A DNA stretch of 64,000 nucleotides, taken from contig NZ_BMVY01000040.1 of NCBI RefSeq assembly GCF_014650955.1, forward strand, positions 1 to 64,000, given 5' to 3'. Positions 26,048 to 34,721 of the stretch are shown one piece after another. This stretch comes from Streptomyces tauricus. Lineage in GTDB: Bacteria > Actinomycetota > Actinomycetes > Streptomycetales > Streptomycetaceae. Numbering within the stretch: the stretch's first letter is position 1; every line of letters starts with the position of its first letter. The notes below the pieces were generated by a model. The model did no database searches, was not told where the DNA came from, and saw nothing but the letters and a program-made list of their open reading frames with translations. Position numbers and translations under genes: made by a program.

Positions 26048-27241
26048 ATGCGCACGATCCTGATCACCGGCCCCGGCGGCTCCGGCCGCACCACCGTCGC
26101 CGCGGCCACCGCTCTGGAGGCCGCCCGCCGGGGCACCCGCACCCTGGTGCTCTCCGCGGACCGCACCGACACCCTCGGTGCCGCCCTCGGCGCCCCCACC
26201 GGTTCCGCACCCGCCGAGACCGCCCCCGGGCTCACCGCCTGGCGGCCGGACGCGGGCGAGCGCTTCCGGGCGGACCTCCTGGCCCTCCAGGAACAGGCCT
26301 CCACCGCCCTCGACCTGCTGGGCTCGGCCCGTCTGGACGCCGAGGAGCTCACCCCGCTGCCCGGCGCGGAGGAACTCACCCTGCTCCGCGCCCTGCGCGA
26401 CGCGGCCGCCGCGGACACCTTCGACCTGCTGGTCGTCGACCTGCCGCCGGCCCCCCAGGCACTCGCCCTGCTGGCCCTCCCCGAACAACTGCGCCGCTAC
26501 CTGCGCCGCCTGCTGCCCGCGGAACGCCAGGCGGCCCGCGCCCTGCGCCCCGTACTCGGCCGCCTGGCCGGCGTCCCCATGCCCACGGACCGGCTGTACG
26601 AGACGGCCGCCCGCTGGGACGTCGAACTCGCCGCGGTCCAGCGGGCCGTCGAGGACCCGGCCACGACGGTACGGCTGGTCGCCGAGCCGGGACCCGCGGG
26701 CGCCGACGCCGTACGTTCCGCCGTCACCGGTCTCGCCCTGCGCGGTCTGCGCACCGACGCCCTGATCGGCAACCGCGTCCTGCCCGACGCGTCCCCCGAC
26801 ACCTGGCTGGCCGCCCTCGCCGCCCAGCAGCGCAAGTCCCTCGACGAGTGGCGTGACGAGTGGGGCAGGACGTGCGATGTGCACGAGGTCGCCCACCTCG
26901 GCCGCGACCCGCGCGGCGCCGAGGACCTGGCCCTGCTGCCCGTGCCCCTCCCGGGGACCGCCGCCGGCGACGACTCCGGTCCGCCCGCCTGGCCCGTCGT
27001 CGACCGGCTCGCCGACGACGGCGTACTGGTCTGGCACATCCCGCTGCCCGGCGCGATACGCGAGGAGCTGGACCTCGTACGCCGCGGGGACGAACTCGTC
27101 GTCACCGTCGGGCAGTTCCGCCGGATCGTCGCGCTGCCGTCCGCCCTGCGCCGCTGCGCGGTGGACGGCGCCTCCCTGCGCGAGGGCGAACTGCGTGTCC
27201 GGTTCGCGCCCGACCCGGATCTGTGGCCACGGACACGGTGA
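26048..27241 (+). CDS. ArsA/GET3-like ATPase with altered P-loop
   Basis: A 397-residue soluble P-loop protein of the ArsA superfamily (Rv2184c position). The P-loop reads GPGGSGRTT, with Arg where the Walker A Lys of GKT is normally found. The Walker B strand is LLVVDLPPAPQALALL. ArsA relatives use ATP to load tail-anchored proteins or metal oxyanions. No arsenic genes are near and no metal-binding cysteines are evident, so arsenite export is unlikely. The Lys-to-Arg change leaves ATP hydrolysis in doubt. It lies between the SRPBCC and DUF5304-like genes. Confidence 0.82.
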   Translation: MRTILITGPGGSGRTTVAAATALEAARRGTRTLVLSADRTDTLGAALGAPTGSAPAETAPGLTAWRPDAGERFRADLLALQEQASTALDLLGSARLDAEELTPLPGAEELTLLRALRDAAAADTFDLLVVDLPPAPQALALLALPEQLRRYLRRLLPAERQAARALRPVLGRLAGVPMPTDRLYETAARWDVELAAVQRAVEDPATTVRLVAEPGPAGADAVRSAVTGLALRGLRTDALIGNRVLPDASPDTWLAALAAQQRKSLDEWRDEWGRTCDVHEVAHLGRDPRGAEDLALLPVPLPGTAAGDDSGPPAWPVVDRLADDGVLVWHIPLPGAIREELDLVRRGDELVVTVGQFRRIVALPSALRRCAVDGASLREGELRVRFAPDPDLWPRTR

Positions 27242-27299
27242 ACGGCCTACCCCGTTCGGGTAACGTCGACAGACACAGAGCCGATGCTTGGAGTCCGCC

Positions 27300-27815
27300 A
27301 TGAGCGATGAGCGCCCCATGTCCGACGCGGGGGAGGACGCGCTCGACCCGGTGCACGACGACGGCACGGTGCACGGCGGGGAGCGCGACGAGGTCCGCAC
27401 GACCGACGACGACGCCTGGGCGAAGGCGTGCGCCGAGGACCTGGCCGCCGAGAAGGCCCGCCGCCGCACCCGGTCCGGCCCGCCGCCCGGCTCGGCCGCC
27501 GAGGAACTGCGCAAACTCGTCGACGCCGTCGCCGACAAGCTGTCCGGACTGCAGCCACCCCTGCTCGGCGCCGTCGCGGGCGGCGCCGCACAGCAGATGG
27601 TGAACCAGGTCGTGCAGCAGGCCAAGGCCGCCGTCGAGCCCGTCATCGAGCGCAACCCCGACGTGTTCGACCACCTGGCGAGCGCCGGTTCCGAGCTGCT
27701 CGCCGCGTACCGCTCCGCCGTCGAGGCACAGGAACGGCGCTGGACCGCCCGCGACACCGCCGCGCGCCCCCGGGACGAGGGCACCGGTAGCGGTGAACAC
27801 ATCGACCTCGACTGA
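27300..27815 (+). CDS. DUF5304-like protein preceding glucokinase (SCO2127 type)
   Basis: A 171-residue protein with an acidic disordered N-terminus, DDDAWAKACAEDLAAEKARRR, and a helical core (AAEELRKLVDAVADKLSGLQ ... QQMVNQVVQQAKAAVEPVIERNPDVFDHL). It lies 53 bases upstream of glkA. In S. coelicolor the gene at this position (SCO2127) was reported to restore glucose kinase activity and glucose repression in a mutant, so a part in carbon catabolite control is plausible. The ATG at 27300 has GGAG upstream. The family name is from memory. Confidence 0.8.
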   Translation: MSDERPMSDAGEDALDPVHDDGTVHGGERDEVRTTDDDAWAKACAEDLAAEKARRRTRSGPPPGSAAEELRKLVDAVADKLSGLQPPLLGAVAGGAAQQMVNQVVQQAKAAVEPVIERNPDVFDHLASAGSELLAAYRSAVEAQERRWTARDTAARPRDEGTGSGEHIDLD

Positions 27816-27868
27816 AGTCGCTCGGGTACGGTTGGCCATAGCGGGGCTCGACCGAAACTGAGGGATTC

Positions 27869-28822
27869 ATGGGACTCACCATCGGCGTCGACATCGGCGG
27901 CACGAAGATCGCGGCCGGGGTGGTCGACGAGGAAGGCAACATCCTCTCGACCTTCAAGGTGCCGACTCCCACGACGCCGCAGGCGATCGTGGACGCGATC
28001 GCCGCGGCCGTCGAAGGTGCCAGGGCCGGGCACGAGATCGTCGGCGTGGGCATCGGTGCCGCCGGATACGTCAACCGGCAGCGGTCGACGGTCTATTTCG
28101 CGCCGAACATCGACTGGCGGCAGGAGCCCCTGAAGGAAGCGGTGGAGGCCCGGGTGGGCCTGCCGGTCGTGGTCGAGAACGACGCGAACGCCGCGGCCTG
28201 GGGCGAGTACAAGTTCGGCGCGGGCAAGGGCCACCGCAACGTCATCTGCATCACGCTGGGCACCGGGCTCGGCGGTGGCATCATCATCGGCAACAAGCTG
28301 CGGCGCGGGCACTTCGGGGTTGCCGCCGAGTTCGGGCACATCCGGATGGTCCCGGACGGGCTGCTGTGCGGCTGCGGCTCCCAGGGCTGCTGGGAGCAGT
28401 ACGCGTCCGGGCGCGCGCTCGTCCGGTACGCGAAGCAGCGAGCCAACGCGACCCCCGAGAACGCGGACATCCTGCTGTCGCTGGGTGACGGGTCGCCCGA
28501 CGGCATCGAGGGCAAGCACATCTCGATGGCGGCGCGGCAGGGGGACCCGGTGGCCGTGGACTCCTACCGTGAGCTGGCCCGCTGGGCCGGTGCCGGGCTC
28601 GCCGACCTGGCCTCGCTCTTCGACCCCTCCGCGTTCATCGTCGGCGGGGGGCTGTCGGACGAGGGCGAGCTGGTGCTCGACCCGATCCGCAAGTCGTACA
28701 AGCGGTGGCTGGTGGGCGGGAACTGGCGTCCCGTCGCCGACGTGATCGCCGCGCAACTGGGCAACGAGGCGGGCCTGGTAGGAGCGGCCGACCTGGCCCG
28801 GGAGCCCGACCCGATCATGTAA
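27869..28822 (+). CDS. glkA: ROK-family glucokinase
   Basis: A 317-residue ATP-dependent glucose kinase. GVDIGGTKIAAGVVD is the ATP-phosphate loop, NDANAAAWGEY holds the catalytic Asp, and CGCGSQGCWE is the ROK zinc motif following a glucose-binding GH pair (EFGHIRM). In Streptomyces GlkA both phosphorylates glucose and signals carbon catabolite repression. GAGGGA precedes the ATG. It is cotranscribed, or closely spaced, with the DUF5304-like gene. Confidence 0.96.
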   Translation: MGLTIGVDIGGTKIAAGVVDEEGNILSTFKVPTPTTPQAIVDAIAAAVEGARAGHEIVGVGIGAAGYVNRQRSTVYFAPNIDWRQEPLKEAVEARVGLPVVVENDANAAAWGEYKFGAGKGHRNVICITLGTGLGGGIIIGNKLRRGHFGVAAEFGHIRMVPDGLLCGCGSQGCWEQYASGRALVRYAKQRANATPENADILLSLGDGSPDGIEGKHISMAARQGDPVAVDSYRELARWAGAGLADLASLFDPSAFIVGGGLSDEGELVLDPIRKSYKRWLVGGNWRPVADVIAAQLGNEAGLVGAADLAREPDPIM

Positions 28823-28950
28823 TGACCGTACCCCCTCCACCGACGCCCGCCGAGCCCTCCGGGGCGGGCGGGCGTCTGTGGTCGGTGCCTGAGGCCCGGC
28901 GAGAGCCGCCGCCACGCCGTCTGCGCCCCGGCGGGCGCCACCCCAAAAGA

Positions 28951-29192
28951 CTGCGCAGTTCCCCGCGCCCCTAAAAACGGAAAACAGCGCTTGCCCCCGG
29001 CCCATCGATGGCGGCCCGGTGGGTGCGTGCCGCGCAGTTCCCCGCGCCCCTGAAAGCCAGCGGCTCGCCTGGAAGCAGGGGCGTAGCCCCGTTCCCAGGG
29101 CGCGGGGAACGGCGCGGGCAACCGTCACTGGGGCGCGGTCGATGGGTAGGCGGGAGGCCGGGTTTTCAGGGGCGCGGGGAACGGCGCGATCA
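28951..29192. repeat. Cluster of GTTCCCCGCGCCCC repeats in both orientations
   Basis: Two copies read CAGTTCCCCGCGCCCCT and two read GGGCGCGGGGAACGGCGC on the same strand, so two hairpins can form. The cluster fills the 431-base gap after glkA, and no gene is seen in the gap. Confidence 0.9.
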
Positions 29193-29240
29193 CGTGCCGC
29201 TCGGGTGCGGTCAAAGAACTTGGCTCGGCCCCCGGGCCGA

Positions 29241-29246
29241 TATCTT
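29241..29246 (+). promoter_or_regulatory. -10 element for a leaderless start
   Basis: TATCTT, seven bases before ATG 29254. It decides the start against the ATG at 29248, which would lie one base from the hexamer. Confidence 0.6.
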
Positions 29247-29253
29247 GATGCGC

Positions 29254-30033
29254 ATGCCGACCAGCCCCACCGCCAGTCCGCTGCTGCCCCCCTCCCGGAC
29301 AGAGGGAGACGGCTCGGCCGTCATCCGGGTCCTCAGCTACAACATCCGCTCCATGCGGGACGACACCACCGCACTCGCCCGAGTGATCGCCGCCTGCGAA
29401 CCGGACCTGGTCCTCCTCCAGGAAGCCCCCCGCTTCTTCCGCTGGCGCAAGAAGCTGGCCCGCCTGGCAGCCGCCTCAGGACAGGTCGTCCTCTCCGGCG
29501 GAGCCACCGCGTCCGGCCCCGCCCTCCTCTGCTCCCTGCGCGCCACGGTCGAACACACCGAGGACGTACTGCTCCCCCTCACCCCCGGCCTGCACCGCCG
29601 CGGCTTCGCGACCGCCGTCGTACGGTTCGGAGGGGCGAACGGCCCCCGCGTCGGCGTACTGAGCTGCCACCTCTCCCTCCAGAAGGACGAGCGGCAGAAG
29701 CAGGGCGACATGCTCCTGGACAACCTCGCCGCCCTGGACACCCCGCACGCCGTCGCGGGCGGCGACCTCAACGAGCGCCCCAACGGCCGGACGTTCAAAC
29801 GCCTCGCCGCAGCGCTCCAGGACGGCTGGGCGGTGGCCCCCTGGGGCGGGGAACACACCTCCACCCCCGGCGATCCCCATCAGCGCATCGACGCGCTCTT
29901 CGCCACCGCGGGGGTCGAGGTCCTGGGCTGTGGCGTGCCACTCGACCAGCCCGGAGTGACCGAGGCGGACCTGAGGGCCGCCACGGACCACCTCCCGGTC
30001 CTGGCCGCCCTCAGAATCCCGGCCACCCGATAA
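29254..30033 (+). CDS. Endonuclease/exonuclease/phosphatase family protein
   Basis: A 259-residue EEP-superfamily hydrolase. The metal and catalytic residues are visible in SYNIRSM (Asn), LLQEAPRF (Glu), GGDLNERPN (Asp, Asn) and ATDHLPVLAAL (Asp, His). It has no signal peptide or membrane anchor, so it is probably cytoplasmic. The natural substrate (DNA, sphingomyelin-like lipid or inositol phosphate) cannot be read from the sequence. Confidence 0.88.
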   Translation: MPTSPTASPLLPPSRTEGDGSAVIRVLSYNIRSMRDDTTALARVIAACEPDLVLLQEAPRFFRWRKKLARLAAASGQVVLSGGATASGPALLCSLRATVEHTEDVLLPLTPGLHRRGFATAVVRFGGANGPRVGVLSCHLSLQKDERQKQGDMLLDNLAALDTPHAVAGGDLNERPNGRTFKRLAAALQDGWAVAPWGGEHTSTPGDPHQRIDALFATAGVEVLGCGVPLDQPGVTEADLRAATDHLPVLAALRIPATR

Positions 30034-30034
30034 C

Positions 30035-30070
30035 GCCGTCAGCCGTCAGCCGTCAGCCGTCAGTCAGTCA
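30035..30070. repeat. Heptamer tandem repeat GCCGTCA
   Basis: Four exact units GCCGTCA (30035-30062) followed by two GTCA units, starting one base after the stop codon at 30033. Confidence 0.9.
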
Positions 30071-30077
30071 GTAGGAG

Positions 30078-30770
30078 TCAGACGACCGCGCCGCGCCCCG
30101 GATCGTCCTCGTCCTCCTCGTCGCTGCGCATCCGCCCCACCAGCGTGGCGAACCCGCCGAGGAAGCCGCCGATGCCCAGCGTGGCGAGGTACCACGTCAT
30201 CTCCCACCCGAGCAGTACCGCGAGAAGCAGCAGCACGGGGCCGCCGATCACGCCCAGCCAGGCGAACTTGGCCGTGGCGTCCGCGGCGGGCAGCGGGGGC
30301 GGCTCCGGCGGCACGAAGTGGCCCTCGTCGTCCTCGTCGAAGTCCTCCTCGGCCGGTTCGGGCGCCGTGAAGTCACGCGGCCCGGCGACACCGGGCGCGA
30401 ACGCCACCGAACTGCCGAGCGGCTTCCCGGCGCCGGGCTCGTCCTTCGAGCCGGCCTTCGCATCGGCCTCGGAGTCACCCTCCGAACCCGTACCGTCCGT
30501 ACCGCTCTGCTTGCCCTTGGCGCCCTTGGGCGTCGCCGAGCTGCCGCCGGAGCCGCCCGGGCCGCCGCCGGCGTCGTTCGTCTCGGGCTCCAGGAGCGCC
30601 AGGTCCTCCACCGACTTGAAGGGCTTGGCGCCGGGCGGGTCCGGCGGCTCGTCGCCGTACCCGGCCACGATCGCCTCCCACGCCGCCGTCTCGTCGAACG
30701 ACGGGCCCTGTTCCCCGCCGGGCGGTGCGTCCTTCTCGTCGGGCTCGCGGTCCGCGTCGTGCTCAGCCAC
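30078..30770 (-). CDS. Acidic membrane protein with a disordered N-terminus
   Basis: A 230-residue protein not assigned to a family. About 160 residues rich in Asp, Glu, Pro and Gly come first (with DETAAWEAIVAGYGDEPPD). Two hydrophobic helices then follow near the C-terminus (FAWLGVIGGPVLLLLAVLLG and WYLATLGIGGFLGGFATLVG), ending in an acidic tail. The GTG at 30770 has GGAAGGGA upstream and overlaps the stop of the esterase gene by eight bases, so the two form an operon. Function unknown. Confidence 0.78.
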   Translation of the reverse strand: MAEHDADREPDEKDAPPGGEQGPSFDETAAWEAIVAGYGDEPPDPPGAKPFKSVEDLALLEPETNDAGGGPGGSGGSSATPKGAKGKQSGTDGTGSEGDSEADAKAGSKDEPGAGKPLGSSVAFAPGVAGPRDFTAPEPAEEDFDEDDEGHFVPPEPPPLPAADATAKFAWLGVIGGPVLLLLAVLLGWEMTWYLATLGIGGFLGGFATLVGRMRSDEEDEDDPGRGAVV

Positions 30771-31572
30771 CAGTGGCCGTCCCTTCCTGCTGACTCGCCT
30801 GACCCGCGCCGGCCTCCTTGCCGGCACCGGGTGCGAGCCGGGAGACGAAGGCGAAGCTCTCCTCGAAGATCCGGTCCGCGTCGTGGTCCAACGTCGCGAC
30901 GTGGTAGCTCTGTTCCAGAAGTATCTCCGTGACATCCACGGACGACACCCGGCTGAGGACGCGGGCCGAGTCGGCGGGCGGCACGACATGGTCCTGCGGG
31001 CTGTGCAGGAGCAGCATCGGCTGGGTCACCTGCGGAAGCTCGCCGTCGAGCAGCCGGTAGAAGTTACGCATCGAGTGGGCCGCGTGCAGGGGCACCTTGT
31101 CGTAGCCGATCTCGATCCCGCCGTCCTTGGCGATGTCGCTGGTGATGCCCGGCACCGTCCTGACGAAGTGGCGGAGCAACGGCAGCGCGTACGCCGCGAG
31201 ACCGTGCACCTTGTTCGCCGGGTTGACGACCACTATGCCGCTGACCTCGTCGCCGTGCTTGGCGGCGAGCCGCAGGGTGAGCGCGCCTCCCATGGAGAGG
31301 CCGAAGACGAAGACGTGGGAGCAGCGCTCGCGCAGGGCGCGCAGTTCGCGGTCCACCTCCGCGTACCAGTCCTGCCAGCCCGTGAGCTGCATGTCCTCCC
31401 AGCGTGTGCCGTGTCCGGGCAGCAGCGGCAGCGAGACGGTGAGACCGCGCTCGGCGAGGTACTCCGCCCACGGGCGCAGCGACTGCGGGGAACCGGTGAA
31501 GCCGTGGCAGAGGAGGACCCCGACCTCTCCCCCCTCGTGGTGGAACGGCTCAGCTCCGGGAAGGACCGGCAC
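30763..31572 (-). CDS. Alpha/beta-hydrolase, carboxylesterase type
   Basis: A 269-residue esterase related to Est30/monoacylglycerol lipases. The nucleophile Ser93 lies in GLSMGG, the acid in HSPQDHVVPP and the His in SYHVATLDHD. HGFTGSPQSLRPW supplies the oxyanion hole. It has no signal peptide. The Ala/Gly-rich tail is not conserved. It is divergent from the plsC-like gene, and the pair may handle lipids. Confidence 0.9.
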   Translation of the reverse strand: MPVLPGAEPFHHEGGEVGVLLCHGFTGSPQSLRPWAEYLAERGLTVSLPLLPGHGTRWEDMQLTGWQDWYAEVDRELRALRERCSHVFVFGLSMGGALTLRLAAKHGDEVSGIVVVNPANKVHGLAAYALPLLRHFVRTVPGITSDIAKDGGIEIGYDKVPLHAAHSMRNFYRLLDGELPQVTQPMLLLHSPQDHVVPPADSARVLSRVSSVDVTEILLEQSYHVATLDHDADRIFEESFAFVSRLAPGAGKEAGAGQASQQEGTATGG

Positions 31573-31730
31573 CTTCGGTCTCCTGTTCGTTCAAGGGCGA
31601 CGCGACGATCACCCCGAAGCTTCGAGGCGTACTTCACCGTACGCGACGGCACTGACACCGACCAGGGCCGTCGGGCCCATTGACGGTGCTCCGGGTTAAG
31701 GTCTGATCGACATACACAGGAGGCACTCGG

Positions 31731-32549
31731 GTGATCTACGGCGCAATGAAGTTTTCCATCGGAGGGCCCCTGAAGCTCGCCTTCAGGCCCTGGGTGGAAG
31801 GCCTCAGGAACATTCCCGCCGAGGGCCCGGCCATCCTGGCGAGCAACCACCTGTCGTTCTCGGACTCGTTCTTCCTCCCCGCGGTCCTCGACCGCAAGGT
31901 CACCTTCATCGCGAAGGCGGAGTACTTCACCACGCCCGGCGTCAAGGGCAGGATGACGGCCGCCTTCTTCAAGGGCGTCGGCCAGCTCCCGGTGGACCGT
32001 TCCGGTGGCAGGGGCGCGGGCGAGGCGGCGATCAAGAGCGGTGTCGACGTCCTTGAGCGCGGCGAGCTGTTCGGCATCTACCCGGAGGGCACCCGGTCGC
32101 CCGACGGCCGCCTCTACCGGGGCAAGCCCGGCGGACTCGCGCGCGTGGCGCTGGCCACCGGGGCGCCCGTGATCCCGGTCGCCATGATCGACACCGAGAA
32201 GATCCAGCCGCCCGGCAAGGTGATGCCCAAGCTGATGCGCCCGGGCATCCGTATCGGCGAACCGCTGGACTTCAGCCGCTACGCCGGCATGGAGCACGAC
32301 CGTTTCGTCCTGCGCGCGGTGACCGACGAGGTCATGTACGAAATCATGAGGCTCTCCGGACAGGAGTACGTCGACATCTACGCGACGGCCGCCAAGCGGC
32401 AGATCGCGGAGGCGGCGAAGGCGCAGAAGCAGGCGCACAAGGAAGCCCAGAAGGAAGCGGACCGGGTGCGCCAGGCGGCGGACCAGGAGCGGGCCGAGAA
32501 GGAGCGGGCCGAGAAGGAACGGGCCGAGAAGGAGCAGACCGGCTCGTAG
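31731..32549 (+). CDS. plsC: 1-acyl-sn-glycerol-3-phosphate acyltransferase
   Basis: A 272-residue phospholipid acyltransferase: the HX4D motif is NHLSFSD (His40, Asp45) and the glycerol-phosphate site is YPEGTRSPDGR. The last 50 residues form a strongly charged coiled coil (AKAQKQAHKEAQKEADR followed by EKERA repeats), probably for partner or membrane contact. The GTG at 31731 has AGGAGG seven bases upstream. The position corresponds to Rv2182c in the conserved actinobacterial block. Confidence 0.9.
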   Translation: MIYGAMKFSIGGPLKLAFRPWVEGLRNIPAEGPAILASNHLSFSDSFFLPAVLDRKVTFIAKAEYFTTPGVKGRMTAAFFKGVGQLPVDRSGGRGAGEAAIKSGVDVLERGELFGIYPEGTRSPDGRLYRGKPGGLARVALATGAPVIPVAMIDTEKIQPPGKVMPKLMRPGIRIGEPLDFSRYAGMEHDRFVLRAVTDEVMYEIMRLSGQEYVDIYATAAKRQIAEAAKAQKQAHKEAQKEADRVRQAADQERAEKERAEKERAEKEQTGS

Positions 32550-32587
32550 ACCTGGACGCGGCCACGGGGGATGGGGTACTGGGGGAC

Positions 32588-33850
32588 ATGGCCAAGCGCG
32601 AAAGAGTCATGAGGATGTCGGTCGAGCAGCCGCTGTGGCGCGCGCTCACGGCGTACCGCGTCCTGACGCTGTTCTACGCGATCGGTCTCTTCGTGGCGAA
32701 GAACGACGAGTTCATCCGCCCCGAGGTGGCCATCGGCTACTACGTGCTGCTCTTCGCCTGGACCTTCGCCACCCTGCCCAAGGTCGCGAACGCGCAGAGC
32801 TGCACCAAGCCCTTTCTCGCGGCTGATCTGACCGTCGCCCTCACCGGCATCCTGCTCACCCCGGTCGCGGACGCCCACGACCGGATCGTGGCGGGCGGCC
32901 CGACCCTGCCGTCCATCTGGACCGCGGGCGCGGTGCTGGCGTTCGCCATCAAGGGCGGCTGGCGCTGGGCGGCCTTCGCCTCGGCGCTCGTCGGCGTCGC
33001 CAACGTCGTACAGCGCGGCGCACTCAGCGAGGACACCCTCCACAACGTGCTGCTGGTCTGGGTCGCCTCGATCGCCATCGGATACGTCGTCGAGGTCGCC
33101 CGGGCCTCCGAGCGCACCCTCGCCCGCGCCCTGGAGATCGAGGCGGCGACCCGCGAACGCGAGCGGCTCGCCCGTGACATCCACGACGGAGTCCTCCAGG
33201 TGCTCGCCATGGTGCAGCGGCGCGGCTCCGCGGTCGGCGGGGAGGCCGCGGAGCTGGGCCGTCTCGCCGGCGAGCAGGAGGTCGCGCTGCGCACCCTGGT
33301 CTCCGGCGGGCTCGTACCCGTCTCACGGGTGTCGGAGGACGAGGCCGAGGGCGCCGTCGTGCGCGCGGTGGAGGAGCCGGACCCGCAGGACGACTCGGCA
33401 CCCCGCGACCTGCGCCCGCTGCTCGCGCCCTACGCCACCGCGAAGGTGACGTTCTCCGAGCCGGGCACCCCGGTGCCGCTGGCGGGCGGGGCCGCGCGGG
33501 AGCTGGCCGCGGCGGTCGGTGCCGCCCTGGACAATGTCCATCGTCACGCGGGCGAGGACGCCCGGGCGTGGATCCTGGTCGAGGACGAGCCGGACGAGGT
33601 GATCGTGACCGTACGGGACGACGGCCCCGGCATCCCCGAGGGGCGGCTCGCCCAGGCCGAGGGGGAGGGGCGCCTCGGAGTGGCCCTGTCGATCCGGGGA
33701 CGGCTGCGCGAGATCGGGGGCACCGCCGAGCTGATCTCGGTGCCGGGGCAGGGCACGGAAGTGGAACTGAAGGTACCGAAGCAGGCACCCAAGGCCTCAA
33801 AGGGGCCGAAGGAGCCGAAGGGCACACGGGGGAAGGCGGAGAAGGCATGA
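32588..33850 (+). CDS. macS: Sensor histidine kinase, MacS type
   Basis: A 420-residue membrane kinase. Four hydrophobic helices lie in residues 20-165. A HisKA_3 domain follows with the phospho-accepting His199 (LARDIHDGVLQVL) and an HATPase domain (NVHRHAG, DDGPGIPEG, GEGRLGVAL). The ATG overlaps no upstream gene. The stop overlaps the macR start. In S. coelicolor the MacRS system at this position affects actinorhodin production and aerial growth and controls membrane-protein genes. The signal is unknown. Confidence 0.88.
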   Translation: MAKRERVMRMSVEQPLWRALTAYRVLTLFYAIGLFVAKNDEFIRPEVAIGYYVLLFAWTFATLPKVANAQSCTKPFLAADLTVALTGILLTPVADAHDRIVAGGPTLPSIWTAGAVLAFAIKGGWRWAAFASALVGVANVVQRGALSEDTLHNVLLVWVASIAIGYVVEVARASERTLARALEIEAATRERERLARDIHDGVLQVLAMVQRRGSAVGGEAAELGRLAGEQEVALRTLVSGGLVPVSRVSEDEAEGAVVRAVEEPDPQDDSAPRDLRPLLAPYATAKVTFSEPGTPVPLAGGAARELAAAVGAALDNVHRHAGEDARAWILVEDEPDEVIVTVRDDGPGIPEGRLAQAEGEGRLGVALSIRGRLREIGGTAELISVPGQGTEVELKVPKQAPKASKGPKEPKGTRGKAEKA

Positions 33851-34578
33851 CCGAGGGACAGGCACAGGCGCAGGAACGGCCACAGCCACAGGAGCAGGCA
33901 CAGGTTTCGGGGCAGGCCGCGATCAGGGTCATGGTGGTCGACGACCACCCCATGTGGCGCGACGCGGTCGCCCGCGACCTGGCGGAGTCGGGGTTCGACG
34001 TGGTCGCGACCGCGGGCGACGGCGAGCAGGCGGTGCGCCGGGCCCAGGCCGTCGGGCCCGACGTCCTGGTGCTGGACCTGAACCTGCCGGCCAAGCCCGG
34101 GGTGCAGGTCTGCAAGGAACTCGTCGGCCTCAACCCCGCCCTGCGCGTCCTGGTCCTCTCCGCGAGCGGCGAGCACGCCGACGTCCTGGAGGCGGTCAAG
34201 TCGGGCGCCACCGGCTACCTCCTCAAGTCGGCCTCCACGGAGGAGCTGATCGACGCGGTGCGCCGCACGGCCGTAGGCGACCCGGTCTTCACGCCGGGCC
34301 TCGCGGGACTGGTCCTCGGCGAGTACCGCAGACTCGCCTCCGACCCCGGCCCGGCCTCGGGCGGCGACGAACCCCGGGCCCCGCAGCTCACCGACCGGGA
34401 GACCGAGGTACTGCGCCTGGTGGCCAAGGGCCTGAGCTACAAGCAGATCGCCGAACGCCTCGTGATCTCCCACCGCACCGTGCAGAACCACGTCCAGAAC
34501 ACCCTGGGCAAGCTCCAGTTGCACAACCGCGTGGAGTTGGTGCGCTATGCCATAGAGCGGGGCCTCGACGACGTGTAA
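33847..34578 (+). CDS. macR: NarL-family response regulator, MacR type
   Basis: A 243-residue regulator: a Gln-rich N-terminal extension of 25 residues, a receiver domain with DD near residue 32, the phospho-acceptor Asp77 (LVLDLNLP) and the Lys in YLLKSAS. A LuxR-type helix-turn-helix follows (LTDRETEVLRLVAKGLSYKQIAERL). ATGA overlap couples it to macS. A near match to the reported MacR box lies upstream of the DUF4126 gene in this window. Confidence 0.88.
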   Translation: MTEGQAQAQERPQPQEQAQVSGQAAIRVMVVDDHPMWRDAVARDLAESGFDVVATAGDGEQAVRRAQAVGPDVLVLDLNLPAKPGVQVCKELVGLNPALRVLVLSASGEHADVLEAVKSGATGYLLKSASTEELIDAVRRTAVGDPVFTPGLAGLVLGEYRRLASDPGPASGGDEPRAPQLTDRETEVLRLVAKGLSYKQIAERLVISHRTVQNHVQNTLGKLQLHNRVELVRYAIERGLDDV

Positions 34579-34721
34579 ACCCACCGATACACACCAACGA
34601 GTGATGCCAGGTGATCAACTCCCGCACATTGCACCGGAATTGACCTTCCGCCCTCTCCTGGAGTGACCTGGATCACTATTAGCGTGAGTTCCGTCAGCCA
34701 ACCGTGGCGAAGGGACTTTCC

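Noticed and set aside
26048..27241. Arsenite export ATPase
   Set aside because: No arsB, arsR or metal-binding cysteines are seen, and the P-loop is altered.
25037..29128. A minus-strand open frame of 1363 codons
   Set aside because: It lies opposite six well-supported plus-strand genes and arises from the strong third-position GC bias. It has no family motif and no ribosome binding site.
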